Notes under the pieces: generated by a model
Databases searched by the model: none
Told to the model about the DNA's origin: nothing
The model's input: the letters and a program-made list of their open reading frames with translations, nothing else
Assembly (NCBI GenBank): GCA_000702025.1
Contig: KL370850.1
Location: 348,359 to 412,358 of the forward strand
DNA: 64,000 nucleotides
Reading direction: 5' to 3'
From: Blautia schinkii DSM 10518
GTDB taxonomy: Bacteria; Bacillota; Clostridia; Lachnospirales; Lachnospiraceae
Made by a program: the position numbers and the translations under genes
Shown here: in pieces, positions 42,819 through 51,954 of the stretch
Layout: the number at the start of each line of letters is the position of its first letter
Position numbering within the stretch: position 1 is the stretch's first letter

Positions 42819-43445
42819 ATGGACAGTATTATCTTCGATGTAGACGGCACTCTCTGGGATTCTACAGAAATCGTAGCCCGATCCTGGACCGAATATCTTC
42901 ACAATCATGAAAAAATGGACATTACCGTCAGTTCCCAAAAGCTTACTACTTTATTTGGCCAGCTTCTCCCTGACATTGCCAGACAGATGTTTCCTGATCT
43001 CAGCGAAAGTGAGCAGCTACGCATTATTAAAAACTGCTGTGAGGCTGAGAACCAGGCGCTTCTGAAGGAATGTGCACCACTCTATGAGGATTTAAAGGAA
43101 ACTTTGGAGACTCTGAGCAGGCACCTCCCTCTGTTTATTGTGAGCAACTGTCAGGCCGGTTATATAGAAGCATTTCTCGAATCCACAGGTTTTGGGGCAT
43201 ACTTTAAGGGGCATCTCTGCCCCGGGGACACAAATATGGCAAAAGCGGAAAATATCAGCAAAATTGTCGCTGATCATAAGCTTCAGTCTCCTGTATATGT
43301 GGGTGACACGTTGGGTGATTTTGAAGCATGCCAAAAGGCAGGTGTTCCGTTTGTTTTCGCAGCGTATGGCTTCGGTGAAGTGCCGTCGCCTGATTACCGC
43401 ATTGAAAGGCCCAAAGATCTGCTTACTATCTTCTCTTTAAATTAA
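42819..43445 (+). CDS. HAD-superfamily phosphatase (phosphoglycolate phosphatase-like)
   Basis: 208 aa. HAD motif I is IIFDVDGTLWDS, motif II IVSNCQAG, motif III Lys near KAENISK, motif IV VYVGDTLGDFEA; a helical cap occupies ~15-85. The clade contains phosphoglycolate phosphatases and other small phosphomonoesterases, so the substrate is not fixed. AAGGA lies seven bases before the ATG; a terminator follows at once. Confidence 0.9.
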   Translation: MDSIIFDVDGTLWDSTEIVARSWTEYLHNHEKMDITVSSQKLTTLFGQLLPDIARQMFPDLSESEQLRIIKNCCEAENQALLKECAPLYEDLKETLETLSRHLPLFIVSNCQAGYIEAFLESTGFGAYFKGHLCPGDTNMAKAENISKIVADHKLQSPVYVGDTLGDFEACQKAGVPFVFAAYGFGEVPSPDYRIERPKDLLTIFSLN

Positions 43446-43446
43446 T

Positions 43447-43488
43447 AAAAAACCAAGGAGCATACTAACATCTGCTTCTTGGTTTTTT
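43447..43488 (+). terminator. Terminator after HAD gene
   Basis: AAAAAACCAAGGAGCA pairs with TGCTTCTTGGTTTTTT (one G-T pair) around a ten-base loop; T-run on either strand, so it can also end the converging membrane-protein transcript. Confidence 0.88.
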
Positions 43489-43499
43489 CATTGTCTATT

Positions 43500-43796
43500 T
43501 CATTGTTTTTTGCATTTCGTTTTTAAGTAATAGATCAGTGCTGCGAATATTACAACCAGCACTACTATGTAAGTTACCTTTGCCGCAACTCCTGTGGTAT
43601 ATGAGTCTATACCTGTGGCAATACCGATAAGAATCAGGGCGATACCCGAGGATTTCTCCATCTTCTTCTCATCGTAGAGCTTTTTGCGCAGCTCTGTGTT
43701 TCCGCCTTTCATGAAAATACCGCCATTGCCGGTGACGAGCATAATGCCCACCACGATTGCGGCAAAGGTAAGTATAAAATCTAATGTCCTGCCCAT
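43500..43796 (-). CDS. Small membrane protein of unknown function
   Basis: 98 aa with three predicted membrane helices: RTLDFILTFAAIVVGIMLVTG (~3-23), SGIALILIGIATGIDSYTTG (~49-68) and VTYIVVLVVIFAALIYYL (~73-91). Between the first two is a charged cytosolic or outer loop (ELRKKLYDEKKMEK). AGGAG lies seven bases before the ATG. It is downstream of the L,D-transpeptidase gene on the same strand (119 bases apart) and may be co-transcribed. Not recognised. Confidence 0.75.
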   Translation of the reverse strand: MGRTLDFILTFAAIVVGIMLVTGNGGIFMKGGNTELRKKLYDEKKMEKSSGIALILIGIATGIDSYTTGVAAKVTYIVVLVVIFAALIYYLKTKCKKQ

Positions 43797-43915
43797 ACTT
43801 TTTCTCCTGTTATGTAGCGGGACCTGGTGGCTGGTACAACGAATAATAAGTTGCTTGCTATCCGTGGTACCAGGGTATCAGGTTCCGTTTATTTTATGCC
43901 TGTGCTTCTCTCACA

Positions 43916-45628
43916 TCAATAGAAGCAGATGATCGGTACGCCGTAATCAATGATGCTGTAAAGAACGGCCGCATTCTCCGGCGGCATATTGATACATCCG
44001 TGTGAGCCGCCCTCCAGATATCTGTCGCCGCCGAAATATGGCTGCCAGTCTGCATCGTGGAATCCGATTCCGCCGTTAAACGGCATCCAGTAGGTTACAG
44101 GCTGCTCGTATTCATATTTTCCATCCGCAAGCTGCTTGCCCCGAAGCACATCCGGGCTCTTCTTGTAATATAAGGTATAGATTCCAGACGGCGTCTGACG
44201 GTCGCTGTAGCTCATATTGCCGGTAACTATGGCAGAATCCAAAATAATCGAACCGTCCTGGTAGTAATACATATGCTGGTCGCTCATATCCACCTCGATA
44301 TAGGTGTTACCCAAGTCATTGTATCCACGGGAATTGGCTCTCATAGAATATACCGGTTCCCGCTCTGTCTGAGTACCTGAACGAATCTCCTGTGTAAGCT
44401 GCTCCACCTCTGCGCCCTGGTCGATCTTCCAGCCGTATGCGTCTCCGTACACATATACGGTCCTGCCGCTTGTGGTATAGAATTCCCGTTCTGTCCCTAC
44501 AGTGTCATAATCATATGCAAGCTGTGCCACATAATCTATAATATGCTGCTGGAAAGAGGCATCGTCGTTTAAGAGCTGCCCCTTCTCATCAAACTGCAGC
44601 CAGTCTTTGATCGTGGAGCCGTCCAGTGTGACCCTGTTCTCTCCGAAGAGATAGGTGATGCTGGCCTTGGTAAAGTTATTATAAGAATCCACGGTAGCCT
44701 GCAAATCAGGACTGTCGCTTGTAACTTCTGCCTTCTCATATACATCCGGGTTGCTACTGAAATCAACGGTGCGCTCGCTTCCGGCTACAGCCTGCTCGAG
44801 CACCTTATAAGCCTGTTTGAGCTTAAGCTTGCTGCCTTGTGTCTCAGGAACGATTTCAAACTGCGTGTCATTAAACGCCACGTAAGCATTTTCCGGTGTA
44901 ACCTGGTTCTCATCCTTCGCACAATTAAGCTGTTTCACCTGATTCTGGAGCATTTCCTTATCATAGGTGATATTCTCCGCCGCGGTAAAGGTCCTTGGCT
45001 CAAAGAAGCCTGTAACCCACTCATAAGGCTTCTGCTGTTTCAAAAGCTTAAGCACTCCGCCGTCTGACATATAACGATAATCGATCAGATCTCCGGAAAT
45101 CGCCTGCGGCTCAAGATTCCTCGAGGCAACCTCTATGGAGTAATCCTCCACCTTAGAGGCCAGCGCCTGCTCTACCTCGTAGGCTGTCATACCTGAGCAG
45201 TCAATACCGTTGATCGTCGTGCCTTCAAAAAATTTATCAGAATAATAGTAAGATACCCCCGCATATGCACAGCCGGCAGTAACTACTACCATAGCGGCTA
45301 CGATTCCGGTGACCTTAAGTGCCTTGTGCTTCTTCCTGGGCTTAGCCTCGGGTATCACAAATTCGTCGTCGCTGATGGGTACATAGGTGATGGGCCTTGG
45401 CCGGGCCGATTTACTCCTGCGCGGTTGCTGGGGTGACGGCTCTGCTTCATCATGGGACTGGGCTTCTCTCTGTGCCACACCCTTTGTTTTCGGAGGACGT
45501 TTGTCTGTGTCTACAGGCTGTATGGGAGTGTTTCCTACGGTTTCAGTGACGATCTTGGCCATGGCAGCCTCAATCTTCTCTTCGATATCCCCCTCTTGCG
45601 TTTTATCCTTGTTTTCTTCGTTGCTCAT
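43916..45628 (-). CDS. L,D-transpeptidase with peptidoglycan-binding-like domains
   Basis: 570 aa envelope enzyme. Cytoplasmic, proline- and charge-rich N-terminus (~1-103), one membrane helix (~104-126, ALKVTGIVAAMVVVTAGCAYAG), two extracytoplasmic domains of the L,D-transpeptidase-associated PG-binding type (~140-400, starting GTTINGIDCSGMTAYEVEQAL), and a C-terminal YkuD catalytic domain with HDADW and SHGCINMPP (catalytic Cys). It forms 3-3 cross-links or attaches proteins to peptidoglycan. GAGGAG lies seven bases before the ATG. The type is common in Clostridia. Confidence 0.93.
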   Translation of the reverse strand: MSNEENKDKTQEGDIEEKIEAAMAKIVTETVGNTPIQPVDTDKRPPKTKGVAQREAQSHDEAEPSPQQPRRSKSARPRPITYVPISDDEFVIPEAKPRKKHKALKVTGIVAAMVVVTAGCAYAGVSYYYSDKFFEGTTINGIDCSGMTAYEVEQALASKVEDYSIEVASRNLEPQAISGDLIDYRYMSDGGVLKLLKQQKPYEWVTGFFEPRTFTAAENITYDKEMLQNQVKQLNCAKDENQVTPENAYVAFNDTQFEIVPETQGSKLKLKQAYKVLEQAVAGSERTVDFSSNPDVYEKAEVTSDSPDLQATVDSYNNFTKASITYLFGENRVTLDGSTIKDWLQFDEKGQLLNDDASFQQHIIDYVAQLAYDYDTVGTEREFYTTSGRTVYVYGDAYGWKIDQGAEVEQLTQEIRSGTQTEREPVYSMRANSRGYNDLGNTYIEVDMSDQHMYYYQDGSIILDSAIVTGNMSYSDRQTPSGIYTLYYKKSPDVLRGKQLADGKYEYEQPVTYWMPFNGGIGFHDADWQPYFGGDRYLEGGSHGCINMPPENAAVLYSIIDYGVPIICFY

Positions 45629-45834
45629 CTATACTCTCCTCGACAATAAGTGCAGTAAAAATTTGATAACTTCTATATTATAACATAATTCTACCATTTT
45701 GCACCTGTATTTACGGTTTTTATAAAAGATTAATATTTAATCTGCTTTATCAACTATTGTATCCTGCACGGTATTTTTTATCCGGGTGCTGTGAAGTTTT
45801 AAAAATTTGTATTTATTTTAACATATAGGCCGCT

Positions 45835-47190
45835 TTAACCTGTAAACTCCTGATTCCCCAATTTTTTCCGCATATCCTTCATCACATAAGAGTACATAAA
45901 AAACAAGAGAGCTGTGGCAAATATCCAGGCTACAGGGCTTGCAAGGCACGCGCCAAGATAGCTTTTTCTCATGGCTGCGGCCATAGCTGTGACACCTCGT
46001 CCGGTAAGCTCCGCCACCCCTGCCATCATAGGCAGCACACCGTAACCCATTCCCTGAATACCGTTTCGCAGTACATTTACAAAATGGAGGGGAATCAGGA
46101 ATACTCCCGTACATTTCACATAAATATCCACCATGGGGATTACTTCTTCGATATTGTCTGAAATAAACAAGTAGGAGAAATATTTTCCCGCAAAGATCAG
46201 TACTACGCCCATAACAACCGCATATATGATTCCAATCATATGCGCGGCACGGAATCCCTCCCGTACTCTGCCGAGCTTTCCGGCTCCGATATTCTGGGCA
46301 TTGAAGGTGGCCATGGCTGTTCCGAGCGCAACAAAAGCCTGTGTGAAGATATTCTCAATCTTTGACCCTGCAGTGAACGCCGCTACCGCAAAGGAGCCCA
46401 GCATATTTAAGGCAGACTGTACCATCATGGTGCCGATCGCCGTGATGGAAAACTGAAGGCCCATGGGAATACCCACACTGATCTGATTTCTGGCAAGATT
46501 GCGGCGAAGCCTCCAGTCACTCCGGGAAAGCTTAAGTTCGGGCACTGCCCTGGCAATATAGATCAGGCAGAGCACACCCGATACTCCCTGAGAGATCACA
46601 GTTGCCCAGGCAGCTCCTGACACTCCCATATGGAATACAATGATAAACAAAAGGTCCAGTACAATATTCAGCAAAGCAGCAAGAATCAGAAAATACAGCG
46701 GTGTCTTGCTGTTTCCTAATGCACGCAGGATGCTGGCCAATAGATTATACAGTACCTGCGCAAATATTCCTCCGCAGATGATCATGATATAGGAGTAGGC
46801 GTCCTCAAAAATGTCTGCCGGAGTATTCATTAAATGAAGCAGGCTACGCATTCCCGCCATACTTACAAAAGTCATAAATGCACAGACTATAATCGAAAGT
46901 ATTGCGGCGCTACCCACGGACTGCCGCATCTCCTCCATCTTACCCGCGCCGAATTTCTGTGAGGTGAGCACCGTAAATCCGGCGGTGAGTCCCATCAGAA
47001 AACCCAGGATCAAAAAAATGATCGTGCCTGTGGCTCCTACCGCTGCGAGTGCCTTTGTTCCCACAAATTTCCCTACAATGATGGCATCCATCATATTGTA
47101 AAACTGCTGGAATACGTTCCCGATAAATACCGGAATCGTAAAGTTTAGTATCATTTTCATCGGCTTTCCAGCCGTCATGTCTGTCTGCAT
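45835..47190 (-). CDS. MATE-family multidrug efflux protein
   Basis: 451 aa with 12 membrane helices in two homologous halves (NFTIPVFIGNVFQQFYNMMDAIIVGKFVG in the first; GIPMGLQFSITAIGTMMVQSALNMLG in the second). It exports cationic drugs or metabolites in exchange for Na+ or H+. The start is the third codon of the longest reading, at 47190, with GGAGG seven bases upstream. Monocistronic; a hairpin of the terminator or mobile-end type lies in its leader. Confidence 0.92.
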   Translation of the reverse strand: MQTDMTAGKPMKMILNFTIPVFIGNVFQQFYNMMDAIIVGKFVGTKALAAVGATGTIIFLILGFLMGLTAGFTVLTSQKFGAGKMEEMRQSVGSAAILSIIVCAFMTFVSMAGMRSLLHLMNTPADIFEDAYSYIMIICGGIFAQVLYNLLASILRALGNSKTPLYFLILAALLNIVLDLLFIIVFHMGVSGAAWATVISQGVSGVLCLIYIARAVPELKLSRSDWRLRRNLARNQISVGIPMGLQFSITAIGTMMVQSALNMLGSFAVAAFTAGSKIENIFTQAFVALGTAMATFNAQNIGAGKLGRVREGFRAAHMIGIIYAVVMGVVLIFAGKYFSYLFISDNIEEVIPMVDIYVKCTGVFLIPLHFVNVLRNGIQGMGYGVLPMMAGVAELTGRGVTAMAAAMRKSYLGACLASPVAWIFATALLFFMYSYVMKDMRKKLGNQEFTG

Positions 47191-47241
47191 TTTCATTCCT
47201 CCATAGTCTCGTTATGTAAGCTGTTGATTTTTAGAGCACTT

Positions 47242-47274
47242 GAGCGTGTCAGAAAGCAATTTTCAGACACGCTC
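47242..47274. other. Hairpin in the gpmI-MATE gap
   Basis: GAGCGTGTC and GACACGCTC (47242-47250, 47266-47274), extended by a T-T mismatch and GAAA/TTTC, give a stem of up to 13 pairs. On the minus strand the sequence reads GAGCGTGTCTGAAAATTGC, which resembles ends of small insertion elements, but no second end is visible. Confidence 0.5.
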
Positions 47275-47346
47275 TAATGGATTATAGTGAAAAACATTTG
47301 TTCTTGCAAGTATTCTTTTTTAAATTACATATTTTCTCCAAAATAG

Positions 47347-47371
47347 CAAAAACCCCTGAGTTATCAGGGGC
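47347..47371 (-). terminator. Terminator after gpmI
   Basis: CCCCTGA/TCAGGGG stem with a four-base loop and a minus-strand TTTTT tail, 35 bases past the stop. Confidence 0.85.
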
Positions 47372-47405
47372 TTTTGTTGTAATAATCACGAATATTTAAA
47401 TTGTT

Positions 47406-48947
47406 TTATTTTTCCTCAAGAAGAGATTTTCCTGTCATCTCCTTAGGCTGTTCCATACCCATCAGCTCAATCAGGGTAGGTACAATGTCCGCAAGGCAGC
47501 CATTCTCACGCAGAGTATATTTCGGGTCTGCATTTACAAGAATGAACGGTACCGGGTTTGTTGTGTGAGCGGTGAATGGCTCGCCTGTCTCATAGTCAAG
47601 GAGCTGCTCTGCATTTCCGTGGTCCGCGCAGATGAACATCTGTCCGTCCACTTCCTTCAATGCCTCCACTGCTCTGCCGACACACTCATCCACGGCTTCC
47701 ACAGCCTTGATCGCGGCATTCTCTACACCTGTATGTCCCACCATATCCGGGTTTGCAAAGTTAATGATGATCACGTCATATTTATCTGATTTGATTGCCT
47801 CAACAAGCTTGTCGCAAACTGCAGGAGCGCTCATCTCAGGCTGCATATCGTAGGTGGCAACCTTCGGGGATTTCACAAGGATCCTGTCCTCACCCTTGTT
47901 AGGCTCCTCAACGCCGCCGTTGAAGAAGAAGGTTACATGGGCATATTTCTCAGTCTCGGCAATGCGGGCCTGAGTCATATTGTGTGCTGCCAGATACTCT
48001 CCGAAGGTATTCTGAAGCTGTACCTTGTGGAAAGCAACCAGTTTATTCTGAATCGTATCATCATAATCTGTAAAGCATACGTAAGTAAGGTCCAGTCTTC
48101 TGCTTCTCTCAAAGCCTTTGAACTCATCATCGCAGAATGCTCTGGTAATCTCACGTGCGCGGTCAGGACGGAAGTTGAAGAATACTACAGAGTCCTTATC
48201 GGAAATCACAGTCACAGGTGCACCGTCTTTCTGAATCACGGTAGGCATTACAAACTCATCAGTCTTGCCGTCGTCATAGGATGCCTGCACTGCCTCGGCA
48301 GCATCTGTCCCCTTAACGCCCTCACCCTTGGTAAGTGCGTTATAAGCGAGCTCCACACGGTCCCAGCGGTTGTCACGGTCCATGGCATAATAACGACCGG
48401 AAACCACGCCAATCTCTCCCACGCCGATTTCTTTCATCTTAGCCTGAAGCTCCTCAATATAACCTTTTCCTGAGGAAGGAGGTGTATCACGTCCGTCAAG
48501 GAAGCAGTGTACATACACTTTTTTAACTCCCTCTCTTTTTGCCATTTCCAGCAGGCCATAGAGATGGGTGTTGTGGCTGTGCACGCCGCCGTCGGAAAGA
48601 AGTCCCATGAAATGGATGGAGGAATCATTATCGCGCGCGTTCTTCATCGCTGCAAGAAGCGCCTCGTTTTTAAAGAAATCTCCGTCGTTAATCTCTTTGG
48701 TGATTCTTGTGAGCTCCTGATATACAATACGTCCGGCGCCCATGTTGAGATGGCCTACCTCAGAGTTTCCCATCTGTCCATCAGGAAGTCCTACAGCCAT
48801 TCCGCTGGCATAACCTTTTACAAAGGGGCACTCTGCCATCAGCTTATCCATTACCGGAGTGCTTGCCTCATATACAGCATTGGCATCATGTCTGTCATTC
48901 AGACCGTATCCATCAAGAATCATTAAAACGGTTGGTTTTTTGCTCAT
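47406..48947 (-). CDS. gpmI: 2,3-bisphosphoglycerate-independent phosphoglycerate mutase
   Basis: 513 aa, the usual length. It interconverts 3- and 2-phosphoglycerate with two Mn2+ ions. Alkaline-phosphatase-type core: TVLMILDGYGLND (metal Asp), the phospho-serine in QMGNSEVGHLNMGAG, and FANPDMVGHTG and CADHGNAEQL metal ligands; the phosphotransferase insert holds VSGRYYAMDRDNRWDR. AAAGGAG lies six bases before the ATG. It stands alone, about 9 kb from gap-pgk-tpiA, with its own promoter and terminator. Confidence 0.97.
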   Translation of the reverse strand: MSKKPTVLMILDGYGLNDRHDANAVYEASTPVMDKLMAECPFVKGYASGMAVGLPDGQMGNSEVGHLNMGAGRIVYQELTRITKEINDGDFFKNEALLAAMKNARDNDSSIHFMGLLSDGGVHSHNTHLYGLLEMAKREGVKKVYVHCFLDGRDTPPSSGKGYIEELQAKMKEIGVGEIGVVSGRYYAMDRDNRWDRVELAYNALTKGEGVKGTDAAEAVQASYDDGKTDEFVMPTVIQKDGAPVTVISDKDSVVFFNFRPDRAREITRAFCDDEFKGFERSRRLDLTYVCFTDYDDTIQNKLVAFHKVQLQNTFGEYLAAHNMTQARIAETEKYAHVTFFFNGGVEEPNKGEDRILVKSPKVATYDMQPEMSAPAVCDKLVEAIKSDKYDVIIINFANPDMVGHTGVENAAIKAVEAVDECVGRAVEALKEVDGQMFICADHGNAEQLLDYETGEPFTAHTTNPVPFILVNADPKYTLRENGCLADIVPTLIELMGMEQPKEMTGKSLLEEK

Positions 48948-49001
48948 TTTATTCTCCTTTATATTATCATTAGGGTTATCTGTTTATTTTCTTACCTATA
49001 T

Positions 49002-49029
49002 ATAGTATCAAAAATCTGAGATTTTTCAA
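49002..49029 (-). promoter_or_regulatory. Promoter of gpmI
   Basis: Minus strand TTGAAA (49024-49029), a 16-base spacer, TACTAT (49002-49007). Confidence 0.7.
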
Positions 49030-49074
49030 TTCTTTTCTTGTGAAAAGTTTGTCTATTTATTTGTTTATTACGCC

Positions 49075-50370
49075 TTATTTCCCGTAAACACGAAGCATAC
49101 TGGAGATTGAACGCACGGAGTCACGAGTTTCCAGCTCGTTCATGGCAGTGCGGAAGTCACCCTCGCGTACCAGCTTAGTGATCACTACCACCTCTGCACA
49201 GTCCTCAATCTTAGTATCCTTCTGGATGATCTGGGCCACGCTTACATGGTATTTCGCAAATACAGCGGTCATCTCTGCCAGAACACCACAGCGGTCCTCC
49301 ACCTTAAGACGCAGGAAATAACGGTTATGTGTTTCCTCCATTTTCTTTACCGGAATATTCTTATAGCAGGTACAGCCAATGCGCGCGCAACAGCCTGCCT
49401 GGATATTTCTCACGATATCAAACACATCACCGACTACAGCACTTGCCGTAGGCATTTCTCCTGCGCCTCTGCCAAAGAACATCGCATCCTCCACAGCGTC
49501 TCCATGTACGAACACTGCATTGTAGGAATCATTTACAGATGCCAGCGGGTGAGAGCTCGGGATGAGCATGGGGCACACATAGGCCTCGATTCCGTCCTCT
49601 GCATTGCGGGCTACTCCCAGAAGCTTGATATCACAGCCCATCTCCTTAGCGTAGCGGATGTCCTTTGCGGAAATTTTAGTGATGCCTTCAATATGAACAT
49701 CATCAAATACTACTCTGGAATTAAACGCAACAGAAGCAAGGATGGCTACCTTGCGGCCTGCATCCAGACCTTCGATATCTGCGGTGGGGTCTGCCTCCGC
49801 ATAGCCTAGCTCAGTAGCAAGAGCCAGCGCATCCGCAAACTCCATACCCTCCTGCGTCATCTTCGTGAGGATAAAGTTTGTGGTGCCGTTGACGATTCCC
49901 ATTACCTCTGACATATGATTGCCCGCCAGGCACTGCTTCAGCGGGCGGATGATGGGAATACCGCCTGCAACCGCAGCCTCGAAGAGAAAATCTACCTGGC
50001 TCTCATGGGCAGCATCCAGAAGCTCTTTTCCGTAAACAGCAATCAGGTCCTTGTTTGCGGATACTACATGTTTGCCGGCCTTTAATGCTGAGAGAATATA
50101 GGTTCTCGCCGGCTCGATGCCTCCCATCAGCTCAATGACAATATCTATAGACGGGTCGCTTAGGATTGCTTCCCAATCATTGGTAAGAATGGACGGGTCC
50201 TCCACCTTGGCCGCTGCTTTTTCCAGGTTGCGAACAAGAATCTTACTAATCTTCACCGGACTTCCGACCTTCTGCTCCATCTCTGCTTCCTGGTTTTTCA
50301 TCACTTTATATACGCCTGTACCCACGGTTCCCAGACCTAAGAGGGCGGCATTTATCACTTTTTGTCCCAT
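49075..50370 (-). CDS. hom: Homoserine dehydrogenase
   Basis: 431 aa. It reduces aspartate semialdehyde to homoserine for threonine, methionine and isoleucine synthesis. Rossmann motif INAALLGLGTVGTGVY, then SANKDLIAVYG, the catalytic EAAVAGGIPIIRPLKQ, and the substrate-binding LGYAEADPTADIEGLDAGRK; a C-terminal ACT domain (~350-430, DRCGVLAEMTAVFAKYHVSVAQI) suggests feedback control by threonine. The ATG at 50370 follows GGGG by eight bases. The DUF2974 gene lies 84 bases upstream on the same strand and may be co-transcribed. Confidence 0.95.
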   Translation of the reverse strand: MGQKVINAALLGLGTVGTGVYKVMKNQEAEMEQKVGSPVKISKILVRNLEKAAAKVEDPSILTNDWEAILSDPSIDIVIELMGGIEPARTYILSALKAGKHVVSANKDLIAVYGKELLDAAHESQVDFLFEAAVAGGIPIIRPLKQCLAGNHMSEVMGIVNGTTNFILTKMTQEGMEFADALALATELGYAEADPTADIEGLDAGRKVAILASVAFNSRVVFDDVHIEGITKISAKDIRYAKEMGCDIKLLGVARNAEDGIEAYVCPMLIPSSHPLASVNDSYNAVFVHGDAVEDAMFFGRGAGEMPTASAVVGDVFDIVRNIQAGCCARIGCTCYKNIPVKKMEETHNRYFLRLKVEDRCGVLAEMTAVFAKYHVSVAQIIQKDTKIEDCAEVVVITKLVREGDFRTAMNELETRDSVRSISSMLRVYGK

Positions 50371-50454
50371 TTTCATAGCCCCTTTCTTCGGTTTCTCCGC
50401 CGCTATGGGCCATTGCATGACAGCCTGCGGCGGTAAACTCACATTGGTTTAATA

Positions 50455-51588
50455 CTAGGGCAGAAACGGGATTTTGTCAAGCGCCGGCAGTCCTTTTGCC
50501 GGAAGCTTGAGGAAATCAAGCCAATGGGCAAAAAGGCTCCGTATAAGCTCCTCTACCATAGCCTTTGATTCCGGGGCCAGCTTCTCGGACTGCTTCACCA
50601 TGGCAGCCACGCTTTTCAGTCCTCCGTCCTGAACCTGGGAAAGTGTCTGGACCTTCGTTGCCTCAATCACGGAAAACAGGTCGTCAATAAGACGGTCACG
50701 CTGAGACATATCCATATTGTCAATCCATTTGTGCAGGGTGTCGTTAAAAAGCGCCGCTTTTTTATTGAGGGATTCCACACGGATAAAAGAGGGGCCCAAA
50801 ACCTCCCAGGAGAATCCGTCGTGCTGGAGGATGCCCTTCTGGGAGCTGGCAATAATGTACGGCTCCTTGATGTGATTGAGCAGCATTCCAATCACCGAGC
50901 ATTCGGGAATGATTCTCGTAATCCGAGGTATGATGCGGGAAGCGCCCTCGTCCTTCACAAAATCCTCTGTAAAACCAGGCCCGTCATTATCATAAACCTG
51001 GAGAATCCGTTCCTGGACCTGCAGCTCGCATTTTGCAGCGGCATACACAACGAGATTTCCGCCCTTGGAATGTCCGCCCACCCGAAGCATGGACGGTGTT
51101 TCACGCCCTACCCTGTTGAGATATTCCACAGCCCGCTTCTGGGCCGGCACGATTCCATTGCTTAAATTAAAATCCTCTTTCCAGCCGACTACCGTATCGT
51201 CTGTGCCGCGGAAGGCTACAAAAACGCTGCCGTCCTCAAGCTTCAGCTCCACAGCAGAGAACTGCAGCTCCTGCTCTGTGACAATTTCATTCACATAATT
51301 GCTCACAACCGTATTACCGAAACGTCGGCTGTCCGCCATATCCTTCAGCATATAGGGCGCCATACGGATAAACGACTTATCTGCCTGAAGCTCCTCCTCT
51401 GTATGTACAGAGAAAAATATTTCACAAAGTTTCCCGATATCTACGGAATTTCCTTTACTGACCTCCTCAATGCCGTCAAAATTTATGTAGGCAAAGTACG
51501 CCAGTACCAGATTATCCACCTCGTTAAATTCTGATTGGGCAAAGGACAGATCGCCCCGCCAGTGAATGTAGTCGATTATATTTCCCAT
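50455..51588 (-). CDS. DUF2974 (Mbeg1-like) alpha/beta hydrolase
   Basis: 377 aa, cytosolic. The N-terminal ~60 residues (NIIDYIHWRGDLSFAQSEFNEVDNLVLAYFAY) are the DUF2974 signature; the alpha/beta-hydrolase core has the nucleophile elbow GGHSKGGNLVVYAA (Ser) and FRGTDDTVVGWKEDFNL. A lipase or esterase activity is likely from the fold; no substrate is known. The start at 51588 has GGGAGGGG three bases upstream. Confidence 0.88.
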   Translation of the reverse strand: MGNIIDYIHWRGDLSFAQSEFNEVDNLVLAYFAYINFDGIEEVSKGNSVDIGKLCEIFFSVHTEEELQADKSFIRMAPYMLKDMADSRRFGNTVVSNYVNEIVTEQELQFSAVELKLEDGSVFVAFRGTDDTVVGWKEDFNLSNGIVPAQKRAVEYLNRVGRETPSMLRVGGHSKGGNLVVYAAAKCELQVQERILQVYDNDGPGFTEDFVKDEGASRIIPRITRIIPECSVIGMLLNHIKEPYIIASSQKGILQHDGFSWEVLGPSFIRVESLNKKAALFNDTLHKWIDNMDMSQRDRLIDDLFSVIEATKVQTLSQVQDGGLKSVAAMVKQSEKLAPESKAMVEELIRSLFAHWLDFLKLPAKGLPALDKIPFLP

Positions 51589-51684
51589 AAACCCCTCCCT
51601 CTGCACACCGCATATGGCAAAATCTGCGGCAGCACGCTATTACAAACCATTGTATCAATTCTAAATCTGCAGCATTCCTAAATC

Positions 51685-51740
51685 CTTTTCATAAAATTCT
51701 TTTCGTAAAATTCTTTTCATAAAATTCTTTTCGTACAAGT
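51685..51740. repeat. Four tandem 14-bp repeats
   Basis: Units of CTTTTCRTAAAATT from 51685, alternating A and G at the seventh base; the last unit diverges. They lie in the 366-base gap between two divergent genes; the rest of the gap is AT-rich and holds only the hppA promoter. Confidence 0.85.
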
Positions 51741-51878
51741 ATACCATATACGTGCAAAATCTTCTACGTAAGGTAAAGCATTTTTCCAATTTTACGATAT
51801 GTTGGGTGAGTAACAAAGGTACTTTAGTGAGCGTCTCAAAATTCGCCTTAAAAGATTTGTGAATTTCTTGGTGTCCTA

Positions 51879-51907
51879 TTGAATAATGTCTGATAATATA
51901 TTATAAT
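51879..51907 (+). promoter_or_regulatory. Promoter of hppA
   Basis: TTGAAT (51879-51884), a 17-base spacer, TATAAT (51902-51907). Confidence 0.78.
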
Positions 51908-51954
51908 AAAACCAAATAATCCAATAATTTAAATTACACTTGGGAGGTGAGTGT

